A DNA stretch of 64,000 nt, taken from assembly GCA_038203095.1 (NCBI GenBank), contig JBBREH010000001.1, positions 20,309-84,308 on the forward strand, read 5' to 3'. The position numbers and the translations under genes were made by a program. Positions 31,001 through 39,712 of this stretch are shown piece by piece. Numbering within the stretch: the first letter of the stretch is position 1; the number at the start of each line of letters is the position of its first letter. Under the pieces are notes generated by a model. It was not told the DNA's origin. It saw only the letters and a program-made list of their open reading frames with translations, and did not search any database. The DNA is from PALSA-1336 sp038203095. Lineage in GTDB: Bacteria; Patescibacteriota; Doudnabacteria; UBA920.

Positions 31001-31885
31001 TTGAAAATTTTATTTATGGAAACTAAAAATACAATTTTAATAACCGGAGGCACAGGTTATTTGGGCAGTAATATCCTAAAAAAATTAGTGGCTCAAGGCT
31101 ATCGGATAATTTTATTAAAAAGGTCTTATTCCAAGACATTTCGGATTAGCGACGTGTTGAATTCTATAGTAACTTATGATATTGATAAGTTGGCGATTGA
31201 AAAAATATTTTCAGAACACAAAATTGATATTATTTTACACTGCGCCACGGACTATGGAAGGAAGAACATTGAGCCTTTGCAAATCATAGACGCGAATTTA
31301 ACCTTGCCACTTCGTTTATTGGAGCTGGGAAAAAGAAACAAGGTTTCTTGCTTTATAAATACCGATACGATTTTGGACAAAAGAGTAAGTCATTATTCTT
31401 TATCCAAGCGTCAATTCCACGACTGGTTTTTACTTTATCAAAAGGAGCTGTGCTGCGTAAATATTGCTCTGGAGCATTTTTTTGGGCCTGGCGACGACAA
31501 TACCAAGTTCGTTTCATATATTGTTAACGAGCTAATCTGTAAAGCGAAAAAAATTGACCTGACTTTGGGCGAGCAAAAACGTGATTTTATTTATATTGAC
31601 GACGTAGTCGATGGATTTTTAAAGGTTTTGGGGAAATCCCCGCAAATGGGGAAAGGCTATTTTAAGTTTGAAATCGGCAGCGGGGGCTCAATTTCCATTA
31701 AGGACTTAGTAGTTAAAATTAAGGAATTGAGTCGTAATACAACCACACAACTAAATTTTGGTGCGATTCCTTATCGGGAAAATGAAATCATGCAAAATGA
31801 AGTCGACCTTGTTGAAATCAAAAAACTCGGCTGGGCATGCAAAAATTCCCTTGAAGAAGGCCTTAAAAAAACAATAATTTCATGA
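31001..31885 (+). CDS. CDP-paratose/abequose synthase-like reductase (RfbS/RfbJ)
   Basis: The SDR matches RfbJ/RfbS in many places: ILITGGTGYLGSNILKKL, LHCATDYGRKNIEPL, FINTDTILDK, YSLSKRQFHDW (YxxxK), ALEHFFGPGDDNTKFVSYI, TLGEQKRDFIYIDDVVDGF, GSGGSISIKDLV, and LNFGAIPYRENEIM. That family reduces CDP-4-keto-3,6-dideoxy-D-glucose to CDP-paratose or CDP-abequose. The overlap (ATGA) with the downstream RfbE homologue supports the paratose-to-tyvelose route. Two starts are possible: TTG at 31001, which has GGAGAGAGGG at a good distance, and ATG at 31016, which begins METKNTILITGG. I keep 31001. Confidence 0.82.
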   Translation: MKILFMETKNTILITGGTGYLGSNILKKLVAQGYRIILLKRSYSKTFRISDVLNSIVTYDIDKLAIEKIFSEHKIDIILHCATDYGRKNIEPLQIIDANLTLPLRLLELGKRNKVSCFINTDTILDKRVSHYSLSKRQFHDWFLLYQKELCCVNIALEHFFGPGDDNTKFVSYIVNELICKAKKIDLTLGEQKRDFIYIDDVVDGFLKVLGKSPQMGKGYFKFEIGSGGSISIKDLVVKIKELSRNTTTQLNFGAIPYRENEIMQNEVDLVEIKKLGWACKNSLEEGLKKTIIS

Positions 31886-32901
31886 AAATTTTAATTACCG
31901 GCGGCTGCGGGTTTTTGGGTTCTAATTTAGCCCAAAAGGCTATCGCGAAAAAATACGAACTGGCAATTTTTGACAACCTTTCCCGCCTGGGCAGCGAGGA
32001 TAATTTAAAATGGCTCAAGAGCCAGGGCGAGTTTAAATTTATTAACGCCGACATAAGAAAGCAAAGCGCGGTTGAAAGTGTTATTAAAGAATTTTTACCT
32101 GATGTTATATTCCACCTGGCCGGCCAGGTCGCAATGACTACTTCTTTAAGCAGTCCGAGGGATGATTTTGAAATCAACACTTTAGGCAGTTTAAATGTCC
32201 TGGAAGCGGTGAGGCAGTTTTGCCCCAATGCTTTTGTAGTTTATTCTTCAACCAATAAAGTATATGGAGACTTAGAGTGGGTTAAATACGAAGAGCAGGA
32301 AAAACGCTATATTGCCCACGATTTTCCAAATGGCTTTAAGGAAAATGTGACTTTAAGTTTTTCTTCGCCTTATGGCTGTTCCAAAGGCAGTAGCGACCAG
32401 TATATGTTAGACTATCATAAAATGTTCGGCCTAAAAACTGTGGTACTAAGACATTCTTCTATGTACGGCGGCCGGCAGTTCGCGACTTTTGACCAAGGCT
32501 GGGTGGGTTGGTTTTGTTCCCAGGCATTGGAGCAAAAGCAAAATAAGGACAAAGAGCCGTTTACTATTTCCGGCAACGGTAAACAGGTCCGTGACGTGCT
32601 CCATGCGGAGGATATGGTAAATTTGTACTATAGTTTATGGGACAATTCCAATATGGTTGCCGGCCAGGTTTTTAACATTGGTGGCGGGATGGATAACAGC
32701 CTATCCTTACTGGAACTTTTCGAGCTTTTGGAAACAGAAGTTGGGATTAAGTTAAATTATCGCAAATTGCCGGCCAGAGTAAGTGATCAAAAAGTTTTTG
32801 TGGCGGATTTAAGCAAAATTACCAATACTATTGGCTGGTTACCAAAAGTCAGCAAATTGGAAGGCATCAGAAAAATGCTGCGATGGTTGGCTGATAAATA
32901 A
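31882..32901 (+). CDS. rfbE: CDP-paratose 2-epimerase (RfbE/Tyv-like)
   Basis: The protein follows the RfbE pattern closely: ILITGGCGFLGSNLAQKA, FHLAGQVAMTTSLSSPRDDF, YSSTNKVYGDLEWVKYEE, SPYGCSKGSSDQYMLDY, VLRHSSMYGGRQFATFDQGW, VGWFCSQAL, and FTISGNGKQVRDVLHAEDMV. RfbE inverts C2 of CDP-paratose to make CDP-tyvelose using tightly bound NAD. Length 339 is normal. It overlaps the RfbS-like gene by 4 nt, and the two steps are consecutive in the pathway. A GT2 gene follows after 5 nt and may use the product. Confidence 0.92.
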   Translation: MKILITGGCGFLGSNLAQKAIAKKYELAIFDNLSRLGSEDNLKWLKSQGEFKFINADIRKQSAVESVIKEFLPDVIFHLAGQVAMTTSLSSPRDDFEINTLGSLNVLEAVRQFCPNAFVVYSSTNKVYGDLEWVKYEEQEKRYIAHDFPNGFKENVTLSFSSPYGCSKGSSDQYMLDYHKMFGLKTVVLRHSSMYGGRQFATFDQGWVGWFCSQALEQKQNKDKEPFTISGNGKQVRDVLHAEDMVNLYYSLWDNSNMVAGQVFNIGGGMDNSLSLLELFELLETEVGIKLNYRKLPARVSDQKVFVADLSKITNTIGWLPKVSKLEGIRKMLRWLADK

Positions 32902-32906
32902 AAATT

Positions 32907-33608
32907 ATGGAAAATATTAAATTAACGGTATTTATACCGGCATATAAAGAAGCTGATAATTTAAAGGTTCTCTTGCCGAGGCTGGTTAAGACGTTGTCCC
33001 AAGTAGAGCCTAATTACGAAGTTCTGGTTGTGGACACAATGGAGCCGATGGACGGCGCTAAAGCAGTCTGCGAGTCAGCCAGCGGGAACGTAGTCTATGC
33101 AAACAGAACCGGCGGCAATAATTTTGGCGATGCCGTCAGAACCGGCATTTTATTGGCGAGGGGACAATATTTTATCGGAATGGATGGCGACGGTTCGCAC
33201 GCGCCGGAGTTTATTAAACAACTTTACGCGCAAAAGGACAAATTCGACGTAGTTATTGCCTCCCGCTATATTGACGGGGGAGGTACGGAAAATTCCAAAG
33301 CCTTAATTGCCATGAGCCAGATTGTAAATTTAATCTATTCCTTGGTTTTAAATTTGAATTGCAAAGACGTTTCCAACAGTTTTAAGCTGTATAAAACCTC
33401 TGCTTTACAACAGCTCAAGCTGAAATCAGATAATTTTGACATTGTGGAAGAAATTTTATTTAAACTTAAAAAAGCCAATTCTAATTTAAGCATAAAAGAG
33501 CTGCCGTTTACTTTTAAAACAAGGATGTTTGGCGAAACCAAAAGGAATTTATTTATTTTTATTTTTACGTATCTTTATACACTAATCAAACTACGATTTG
33601 AAAAATAA
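32907..33608 (+). CDS. GT2 glycosyltransferase (DPM1-like)
   Basis: The 233-residue protein has LTVFIPAYKEADNLKVLLPRL, VLVVDTMEPMDG in the position of the DDGS motif, ANRTGGNNFGDAVRTGI, and IGMDGDGSHAPEFI with the metal-binding DGDG. It has no long membrane tail, as in polyprenyl-phosphate-sugar synthases of the DPM1 type. The replacement of the common DDGSxD motif by DTMEPMD is somewhat unusual. The final codons overlap the possible TTG start of the large membrane protein, a typical partner arrangement (synthase for lipid-linked sugar plus GT-C enzyme). Confidence 0.85.
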   Translation: MENIKLTVFIPAYKEADNLKVLLPRLVKTLSQVEPNYEVLVVDTMEPMDGAKAVCESASGNVVYANRTGGNNFGDAVRTGILLARGQYFIGMDGDGSHAPEFIKQLYAQKDKFDVVIASRYIDGGGTENSKALIAMSQIVNLIYSLVLNLNCKDVSNSFKLYKTSALQQLKLKSDNFDIVEEILFKLKKANSNLSIKELPFTFKTRMFGETKRNLFIFIFTYLYTLIKLRFEK

Positions 33609-36276
33609 AATTTTAGGCGCCTTAATTCAAGGTAAAAAAATAATATCCAGGCATTATTTACAGTTTTTAAGTGTAGGGGGTTTGTTATTTGGCGTGCTTT
33701 GGCTAGGTTATACTATAAGAGTGGTGGGTAGTCGGGAAATTAGCGATCCAGTTATGGTTGTTATTCAGGCTAAAAATAACCAGCAGTTAGCCAGCCAGCC
33801 AGCGACTAAATTAGCCCACGCCGGCAATGTTGTCTTTTTTACACCCAAAAAAACCCAAATAAATACTTGGGCGATTAGCACGGTATTTATTGAAAAGTTG
33901 TTTTTTGTGGTAAAAAAAGACGAGTTGCCAAATATTGACTCCATCCGATTATCCATTGGGCAAAAAGATTTTAATATTAGCAGCACTGATTTGGTAAATT
34001 GGCGGCTTGATAATCCCGAGCAACAAAGCGCTTACTTTGAGTACGACAAAACCACTGAATATATTGCCGGACTACCCGCGACCATGTATTCTTCGGTCTC
34101 CCGCCTGCCTTTTTCTAAAAAGGTTTTTGGCAATGTTATTAATTGGGGAGGGGACGGGAAGTTGGTTTTAAATCCTTTAATATCAGGAGCAAAGCTTTTT
34201 ATTTTGGTAATTACGGCGTTATTCTTGTATTTCTTCCTTTTTTTATTGCTTTTTCCAAGAAGCCCAGATGAGCCTGACGTGCTGCCTGAGCGGGAGCAAA
34301 GAATTGACTTTTTATCTTTTGTTTTGAGCCTTGCATTAACCCTTGTTGCTTTATTCGTTTTAAGCGTACTCATAAAAATATTTTACAAGCCCGATATTAA
34401 CATAATTATAAACCAGGCTCGCGAGTTGTATTTGCCTAACCTGATTGGCAGTTTTGTACCAAAACCGGTAGAAAGAATGCAGTTTGTCCTAAGTGTTTTG
34501 GCCACGCCGTTTTTATTGCTCGGGTTTTATTGCTCGGTGAAGTCTTGGTTAAAAAATTGGGCCGAGTCGACGGTGAGTAAGTTGTATCAAGTTGCGGTTC
34601 CGTTTTCCGTGCTATTTATTTTTGTCATGGTTTTTTGGGGTCTGGCTATGAGCGATTTTTTATACATCCAAAACAGTTATTTTATAAGTCAGTGGGGTAA
34701 ATATGTTTACGCTTTTTTGCTATTTCCGTTGCTGTTATGGGCTTGTTTTTCATATGAAAGCAATTCATATTTAAAAAAAATAATTTCCATTCTGCCTTAT
34801 ATTTTTGTAGTGTTAATAATTTTTACGGCCTTTTGCTTAAATATTTTTAGCGCCAACAATATACCTGGCGGGCCTTATCATTTTAATCCGATTTTTTATC
34901 CCATTGCCCAGATTTTTGGGGGCAAAACCCTGTTGGTTGGTTTTGGTAGTTTGTACGGCTTATTTCCGATTTTTTTGAATTTTATTTTTAAAATAATTGG
35001 TTTTTCAGTATTTAAGATAGCGGCGGTTATGGGTTTTCTTATCGCCTTGTCGTATTTAGCCTTATTTATTTTTTTAAAAAATACAATCAAAAATAAATTA
35101 GTTTTATTGGGCGGTATTTGCAGCGTATTCTTCTTTTCGTACATAAACCTTCCCCAGGTATATTTTCAGTATTGGCCTATCCGTTTTTTTCCGGCTTGTA
35201 TTTTTATACTCGCTGTATCCCTGTTTATTAAAAATGGAAATAATAAATTTTTTTATTATTTAGGTTTTGCCTGGAGTTTTATTGCCGTGCTTTGGAATTT
35301 AGAGACGGGCATAGTACTACTCACGTCATGGGCGTTAATTTTGGCATACTGTGATTTTTCTCAAGTTAGGGGGATGGCTTTTATGAAAAAAAGCATCGGG
35401 CATTTGGCAGTTGGCTTAGGCTTTTTGCTTTTTAGCGCAGTTGGGCTATATTTTTATACTTATTTAAGAAGCGGAGCTTATCCGGACCTAACTATTTTTT
35501 ACAAGTATCAAAAATTATTTTTTTCGGGTTATTTTATGATCCCGATGCTCCCCCCACCGCATATTTGGGCGGTAATTATTTTTACTTATTTAGCAGGGTT
35601 GCTTTATTCACTTAAATCATTATTTGTTTTTCAGAGTGATGAAAAAAGTAAAATTATTTTTTTTCTTTCAATTTTGGGAATTGGTCTATTTAGCTATTAT
35701 GAGGGCCGGTCGCATGATGCGACATTGGTAGGCCCTTCTTACGTCGCAGTTTTATTATTTACAATTTTTGCCGACAGCTTGCTGGCTTTGGTAAAACGAC
35801 ATGTCCAACCAATGGCTAATATGGCAGCATTAATACTGCTGTTGTTTTTGCTATTTGCGGGCCCCGTTAGTCTGATTTCCAATGTTCCGAGGCTCGCCAC
35901 TATAATACGCGCAAATTTTAGTTCCCTGCCTATGGCAGATTCGGACATAGCCCGCAATATTACTTTTATAAAGCAATATTCCTCTAAGACAGAAAAAATA
36001 TTTATTATTTCTTCAAATTATGATGGGGTGTATTACACGGAAACAGGTACTGTTTCGGCGCCTGACCTGCCGTCATCAACGGAATATTTTTCAAAAAAAG
36101 AAGTTGGTTATATAATTAACTTTCTGAAGCAAAATACCTCAACAAAAGTATTTTATGATGTAAAAAATCCACTTGTTTTTGGCGAAGAGATAGTTTTAAC
36201 CTTAAAGACATATTACAATACAAAACAAGTTAGCGGCGGGGGGCTTGTACTTTTGGAAAAAATAAGCCAAAAATAA
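33598..36276 (+). CDS. Large polytopic membrane protein, possible GT-C transferase
   Basis: This 892-residue protein has one membrane segment near residues 24-42, a soluble extracytoplasmic domain to about residue 200, then about twelve membrane segments to about 765, and a C-terminal soluble domain (about 770-892). A motif like EGRSHDATLVGPSY is in a loop. Size and topology resemble GT-C enzymes or polysaccharide polymerases, but I see no diagnostic DXD pair, so the function is not assigned. Its TTG start overlaps the end of the DPM1-like gene by 11 nt, suggesting the two work together. It is followed by a promoter region with direct and inverted repeats. Confidence 0.6.
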   Translation: MKNKILGALIQGKKIISRHYLQFLSVGGLLFGVLWLGYTIRVVGSREISDPVMVVIQAKNNQQLASQPATKLAHAGNVVFFTPKKTQINTWAISTVFIEKLFFVVKKDELPNIDSIRLSIGQKDFNISSTDLVNWRLDNPEQQSAYFEYDKTTEYIAGLPATMYSSVSRLPFSKKVFGNVINWGGDGKLVLNPLISGAKLFILVITALFLYFFLFLLLFPRSPDEPDVLPEREQRIDFLSFVLSLALTLVALFVLSVLIKIFYKPDINIIINQARELYLPNLIGSFVPKPVERMQFVLSVLATPFLLLGFYCSVKSWLKNWAESTVSKLYQVAVPFSVLFIFVMVFWGLAMSDFLYIQNSYFISQWGKYVYAFLLFPLLLWACFSYESNSYLKKIISILPYIFVVLIIFTAFCLNIFSANNIPGGPYHFNPIFYPIAQIFGGKTLLVGFGSLYGLFPIFLNFIFKIIGFSVFKIAAVMGFLIALSYLALFIFLKNTIKNKLVLLGGICSVFFFSYINLPQVYFQYWPIRFFPACIFILAVSLFIKNGNNKFFYYLGFAWSFIAVLWNLETGIVLLTSWALILAYCDFSQVRGMAFMKKSIGHLAVGLGFLLFSAVGLYFYTYLRSGAYPDLTIFYKYQKLFFSGYFMIPMLPPPHIWAVIIFTYLAGLLYSLKSLFVFQSDEKSKIIFFLSILGIGLFSYYEGRSHDATLVGPSYVAVLLFTIFADSLLALVKRHVQPMANMAALILLLFLLFAGPVSLISNVPRLATIIRANFSSLPMADSDIARNITFIKQYSSKTEKIFIISSNYDGVYYTETGTVSAPDLPSSTEYFSKKEVGYIINFLKQNTSTKVFYDVKNPLVFGEEIVLTLKTYYNTKQVSGGGLVLLEKISQK

Positions 36277-36292
36277 GAGCGCAAATTTAATA

Positions 36293-36351
36293 CCTATTGA
36301 CACCTATTGACACCTAAAAATACCTCTGCTATGATCGAAATAGAGGTATTT
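36293..36351 (+). promoter_or_regulatory. Promoter with tandem and inverted-repeat operator before HTH gene
   Basis: CCTATTGACA is repeated in tandem (36293-36302 and 36303-36312), and the second copy supplies a perfect TTGACA -35 (36307-36312). TATGAT follows after 17 nt (36330-36335). The 10-bp arms AAATACCTCT (36318-36327) and AGAGGTATTT (36342-36351) are perfectly complementary and enclose the -10, so a dimeric repressor bound there would block transcription. The adjacent HTH gene is the obvious candidate regulator. Confidence 0.75.
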
Positions 36352-36371
36352 ATTTATAATTTTTTCCGATT

Positions 36372-36617
36372 ATGCCCGAAATCAAGCCAAACGAAATATA
36401 TACCACCGCAGAAACCGAACAATTGTTAAAAATCAGCAATAGCACAATGAAGCGCATCATCAAAAGCGGATTGTTGCGCGCTAATAAAATCGGCAAACAG
36501 TACAGAATTTTAGGTCATGAAATTCTTAGGCTGGTCTCCCCAGATTTGGAAGAGAAATCGGTTAGGGCGTATCAAAATATTAAAGTCAAAGCAAGAGAAA
36601 AAACCAGAAGCTGGTAA
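36372..36617 (+). CDS. Small MerR/excisionase-type helix-turn-helix protein
   Basis: The 81-residue protein is a single winged-helix domain of the excisionase/HTH_17 type: IYTTAETEQLLKISNSTMKRIIKSGLLRANKIGKQYRI includes the recognition helix (residues about 19-32) and wing, and the C-terminal tail is Lys/Arg-rich. Such proteins act as small transcription factors or recombination directionality factors. There is no integrase next to it. Directly upstream lies a promoter containing a perfect inverted repeat, in agreement with autoregulation, and downstream are glycosyltransferase and flippase genes it may co-regulate. The next gene begins 5 nt after its stop. Confidence 0.85.
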   Translation: MPEIKPNEIYTTAETEQLLKISNSTMKRIIKSGLLRANKIGKQYRILGHEILRLVSPDLEEKSVRAYQNIKVKAREKTRSW

Positions 36618-36621
36618 AATT

Positions 36622-37476
36622 ATGCTTAGCATTATAACGGCATTATACAAATCGGAAAGGTATTTAGAATCATTTTCAAAAAAAATTGAAAATTTTGTCA
36701 ATGAGATGCAAAAAGACGGTTTTCCTACAGAGGTTATTCTAATCCCTAGAGAACCCACGAGTAAAGAAAGAGAGTATATAGACAGGTTAAAAATTCATTC
36801 ATGGTGCCGCGAAGTAAGTTGTTCCACCCCCGGGGTTAATGCTGCCTGGAATTCTGGTTTTCTTGCTGCCAAGGGAGATGTTTTTGCTTTTTGCAATACC
36901 GATGACTTTCGATACACCTGCGGCACAAAAGAAGGGATAAAGCTTGTGGAGCAGGGAGCGGATTTGGTCTATTTGCCTTTTCATATTAGGCGCTATCTTA
37001 TTTTTTTTGGCCGTGATTTTTTAGTTCATAGGCAGACCATAAATAAGCAGGTGCCGGAGTTTAATGAACAAACCAAGGCCGAATTTTTTCGTTCCATGCT
37101 GTGCGGGCCGTTTTTTGTTTTTAGGAAAAGTTTATTTTTGCGGGTTGGACCTTTTGATGAGCAGTTTAAAAGTGCGGGGGATTTTGACTGGTGCATTCGA
37201 GCTGCAAAAATCGGCAAATTGAAGCGAGGTAGAGAATTGGGTGGCTCTTACCGGGTGGATGGCAACGGAACAAGCGGAGGCGGCAAAGATTTTATTACAG
37301 CTGAAAATAACACCATTGCCTTGCGCCACCATTTTGAGGATAAAATGAAAACAATTAGCCCGGAACTGATGAATCGGTACGATCCTAAGAGTATAACTTT
37401 TAGGGGACAGAAGTTTCCTGTTAATGAAAATGGAAATTTAAATATAAGTTTAATCCCATCATGGCCGATAGTCTAA
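36622..37476 (+). CDS. GT2-family glycosyltransferase
   Basis: From the ATG at 36622 the protein starts with MLSIITALYKSERYLESF, a GT2 first strand. VFAFCNTDDFRYTCG provides the DXD-type motif and FRKSLFLRVGPFDEQFKSAGDFDWCIRAAK is the typical GT2 acceptor-region block. A longer in-frame start inside the HTH gene is unlikely because the conserved strand begins at 36622. There are no membrane segments. Its last 16 nt overlap the flippase gene. Sugar specificity cannot be read. Confidence 0.8.
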   Translation: MLSIITALYKSERYLESFSKKIENFVNEMQKDGFPTEVILIPREPTSKEREYIDRLKIHSWCREVSCSTPGVNAAWNSGFLAAKGDVFAFCNTDDFRYTCGTKEGIKLVEQGADLVYLPFHIRRYLIFFGRDFLVHRQTINKQVPEFNEQTKAEFFRSMLCGPFFVFRKSLFLRVGPFDEQFKSAGDFDWCIRAAKIGKLKRGRELGGSYRVDGNGTSGGGKDFITAENNTIALRHHFEDKMKTISPELMNRYDPKSITFRGQKFPVNENGNLNISLIPSWPIV

Positions 37477-39011
37477 CTCACCGTACAGTAAAAAATTCCG
37501 TTTATTCTTTAATCGGTTTTACTTGGCCGCTGCTTTTGTCATTCGTCGCCACGCCAATTATTGTTCGCGGCCTTGGCGTTTCCAGATTTGGTTTTTTTAC
37601 TTTGCTCAATACCATGTTAATGCTTTTTGGTTTGTTGGATTTCGGCATTAGCTATACTTTAACTAAGCGGCTTTCGGAAAATAGGGAGCAGCCGGGCGGC
37701 CGCGAACTGTCTGAAATTTTTAGCTCCAGCCTAATTTTGTATGCCATTTTGGGAGCAGCGTCTATGTTTTTGTTAATGCTTCTGCCGGATGCTTTTCGCC
37801 ATTTGTTTAAAATCCCGGAAGGTTTTATTTCATCTTACGGCCTGGCATTTTTTATTTTAGGCGCGGTATTTTTAATGAAAATGCTTGTTATCCCACTGTC
37901 CCAAATTCCTTACGCCTTGCAGCGCCAGGACATTACAACCAACATAAGCCTTATAAACAATGGATTACTGCAATTAGGCAGTATTTATGTAATTAAAACC
38001 GGCCACGGGGTTTTGGGCTTGCTGGTTGTACAGTTAATTTCAGCCGCTTTTTTACTTCTTAGTTTGTATTTAGTCTGGCATAGGCTGGCGCCAAACTTAA
38101 AATTTATATTTACTCTTCCCAAAGAAACCGTTAAGACTATTGGCCGCCAGGGCGCTTGGGTTTTTTTAAGCAATACCATGGGCAACATTTTGGCCCAGCT
38201 GGACAAATTTGTTTTGGGCGCAATTTTGGGGCCCACAACAGTTGGCTATTACGGCAACTCTCAACTTATCCCTGAAAAAATTTCTGCCACCTCGTTTAGC
38301 CTATCGTATATTTTTTTCCCGATATTTTCCGAAGCATCTGTCAACCAGCAAGAGGGGGAAAACAGGGTTAAGGTAATTTTTCGGCGCAGTCTGGGACTGA
38401 TTCCTATTGTGACGGCCGCCCTGGCCGTCTTGGTTTTGGTTTACGGCTACCAATTGATGCATTTTTGGATTAATAAAGACGTGGCCGACCACACAGCGCT
38501 GGCCGTTCCGTTATTAACAATTACTTATTTTTTGTTGTCCTTCGGTCATTTTTTTCATGCCTTTTTAAGCGGCCTAAAAGAGCTCAGACTTTTGGCATTA
38601 AGCTTTATGGTGGTGGCAGGCGTAGATGTGGTTTTTATGTTTATTCTTATTCCACACTACGCTGTTAACGGAGCCGCCTTTGCTTATTTGCTAAGCAGCC
38701 TGCCGGTCTTGCCGTTTATTTATTATATAGAGCGGCGCTATTTTAAAAGCGCGCGCGGCGACATTTTGGCATTTTACGGCAAGCTCTTTGCAAAAATATT
38801 TTTGGTGGGCAGCATAACTTTTTTGGTTAGCTGGTTTGCCTTGCGCCCGTTCGTTAATAATCTGCCTTTGGCTATGTTATTGGGGGCTTTAAGTTTTGTC
38901 TTTTACTTTTTGGTTTACTGGCGGTTTGGTTTTTTTGCCCGGGAAGATGAGGCTTTGTTTAAAGTTTACCTTGCCCGTTTTCTAGTTTTTTTAAAATTAA
39001 AAGCTTTATAG
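37461..39011 (+). CDS. Wzx-type oligosaccharide flippase (MOP superfamily)
   Basis: The 516-residue protein has fourteen predicted membrane helices and the polysaccharide-transporter pattern: VKNSVYSLIGFTWPLLLSF, IIVRGLGVSRFGFFTLLNT, YTLTKRLSEN, GVLGLLVVQLISAAFLLLS, LDKFVLGAILGPTTVGYYG near the central cytoplasmic loop, and FSLSYIFFPIFSEA. Such proteins translocate undecaprenyl-diphosphate-linked repeat units across the membrane. It overlaps the upstream GT2 by 16 nt. Together with the sugar-1-phosphate transferase at 59362 and the Wzy/PglL-like ligases at 13955 and 16219 it suggests a Wzy-type pathway. Confidence 0.92.
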   Translation: MADSLTHRTVKNSVYSLIGFTWPLLLSFVATPIIVRGLGVSRFGFFTLLNTMLMLFGLLDFGISYTLTKRLSENREQPGGRELSEIFSSSLILYAILGAASMFLLMLLPDAFRHLFKIPEGFISSYGLAFFILGAVFLMKMLVIPLSQIPYALQRQDITTNISLINNGLLQLGSIYVIKTGHGVLGLLVVQLISAAFLLLSLYLVWHRLAPNLKFIFTLPKETVKTIGRQGAWVFLSNTMGNILAQLDKFVLGAILGPTTVGYYGNSQLIPEKISATSFSLSYIFFPIFSEASVNQQEGENRVKVIFRRSLGLIPIVTAALAVLVLVYGYQLMHFWINKDVADHTALAVPLLTITYFLLSFGHFFHAFLSGLKELRLLALSFMVVAGVDVVFMFILIPHYAVNGAAFAYLLSSLPVLPFIYYIERRYFKSARGDILAFYGKLFAKIFLVGSITFLVSWFALRPFVNNLPLAMLLGALSFVFYFLVYWRFGFFAREDEALFKVYLARFLVFLKLKAL

Positions 39012-39079
39012 GCAATATTTTATATGGTATTATTGTAGAGTGATTGGATTTTTTTTGAGTATTTGAAAATTTAAAATAT

Positions 39080-39709
39080 ATGAAAATATTAGAGGTTAAA
39101 AGCTTGAGCCTGTCTGATGTGAAGGTGTTTCGTTATGGGAAATTTTCGGACAGTCGTGGTTATTTTACTGAAACTTTTAGGAAAAGCGATGTTTTTAAAA
39201 ATTCGGAACTGTCTTTTTTGCGAGATTTTGATTTTGTTCAGATTAATGAAAGTTTTGGAAATAAGGGTGTAATTAAGGGTTTGCATTTTCAGTGGGAGCC
39301 CGCATTGGGGAAACTCGTAAGAGTTGTAAGTGGACACATGCTTGATCTGGCTTTAGACATTCGTAAAAATTCACCAACTTACGGGAAAATTATTATTTAT
39401 GATATGCCGGATAACGCGGGGGAAAATTATGGAGAATGGATTTGGTTGCCTCCTGGGTTTGCGCACGGCTGTTGTTTTTTAACAGATACGATAATGGAGT
39501 ATTTTTTTACGGCTAACTGGAATCCTGACACGGAAGCAGGTATTGCTCCCGTCTCCGATGGCCTTGACTGGTCTTTGTGCGAACCGGATTTAAAAACCAA
39601 GTTTAATTCAGTTCTCCAAACAGGGAGTATAGTGAGCGAAAGAGACAACAAAGGCCTGAGTTTAAAAGACTGGACGCTGGATTTAAGATCTAAAAATATT
39701 ATTTATTAA
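39080..39709 (+). CDS. RmlC-type dTDP-4-dehydrorhamnose 3,5-epimerase family
   Basis: The cupin protein has FSDSRGYFTETFRKSDVF, FVQINESFGNKGVIKGLHFQ (with the conserved His), KLVRVVSGHMLDLALDIRKNSPTYGK, and WLPPGFAHGCCFLTD with EYFFT, the RmlC signature. RmlC epimerises C3 and C5 of dTDP-4-keto-6-deoxyglucose. Length 209 is a little above the usual 180-190, with an extended tail. No rmlA or rmlB homologue is visible in this window, so the substrate may be a different NDP-4-keto-6-deoxysugar. The RmlD-like gene follows after 3 nt. Confidence 0.88.
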   Translation: MKILEVKSLSLSDVKVFRYGKFSDSRGYFTETFRKSDVFKNSELSFLRDFDFVQINESFGNKGVIKGLHFQWEPALGKLVRVVSGHMLDLALDIRKNSPTYGKIIIYDMPDNAGENYGEWIWLPPGFAHGCCFLTDTIMEYFFTANWNPDTEAGIAPVSDGLDWSLCEPDLKTKFNSVLQTGSIVSERDNKGLSLKDWTLDLRSKNIIY

Positions 39710-39712
39710 ACA

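Noticed and set aside
36293..36312. CCTATTGACA tandem as a CRISPR or phage attachment site
   Set aside because: Only two adjacent 10-nt units; they coincide with a promoter -35, and no integrase is nearby.
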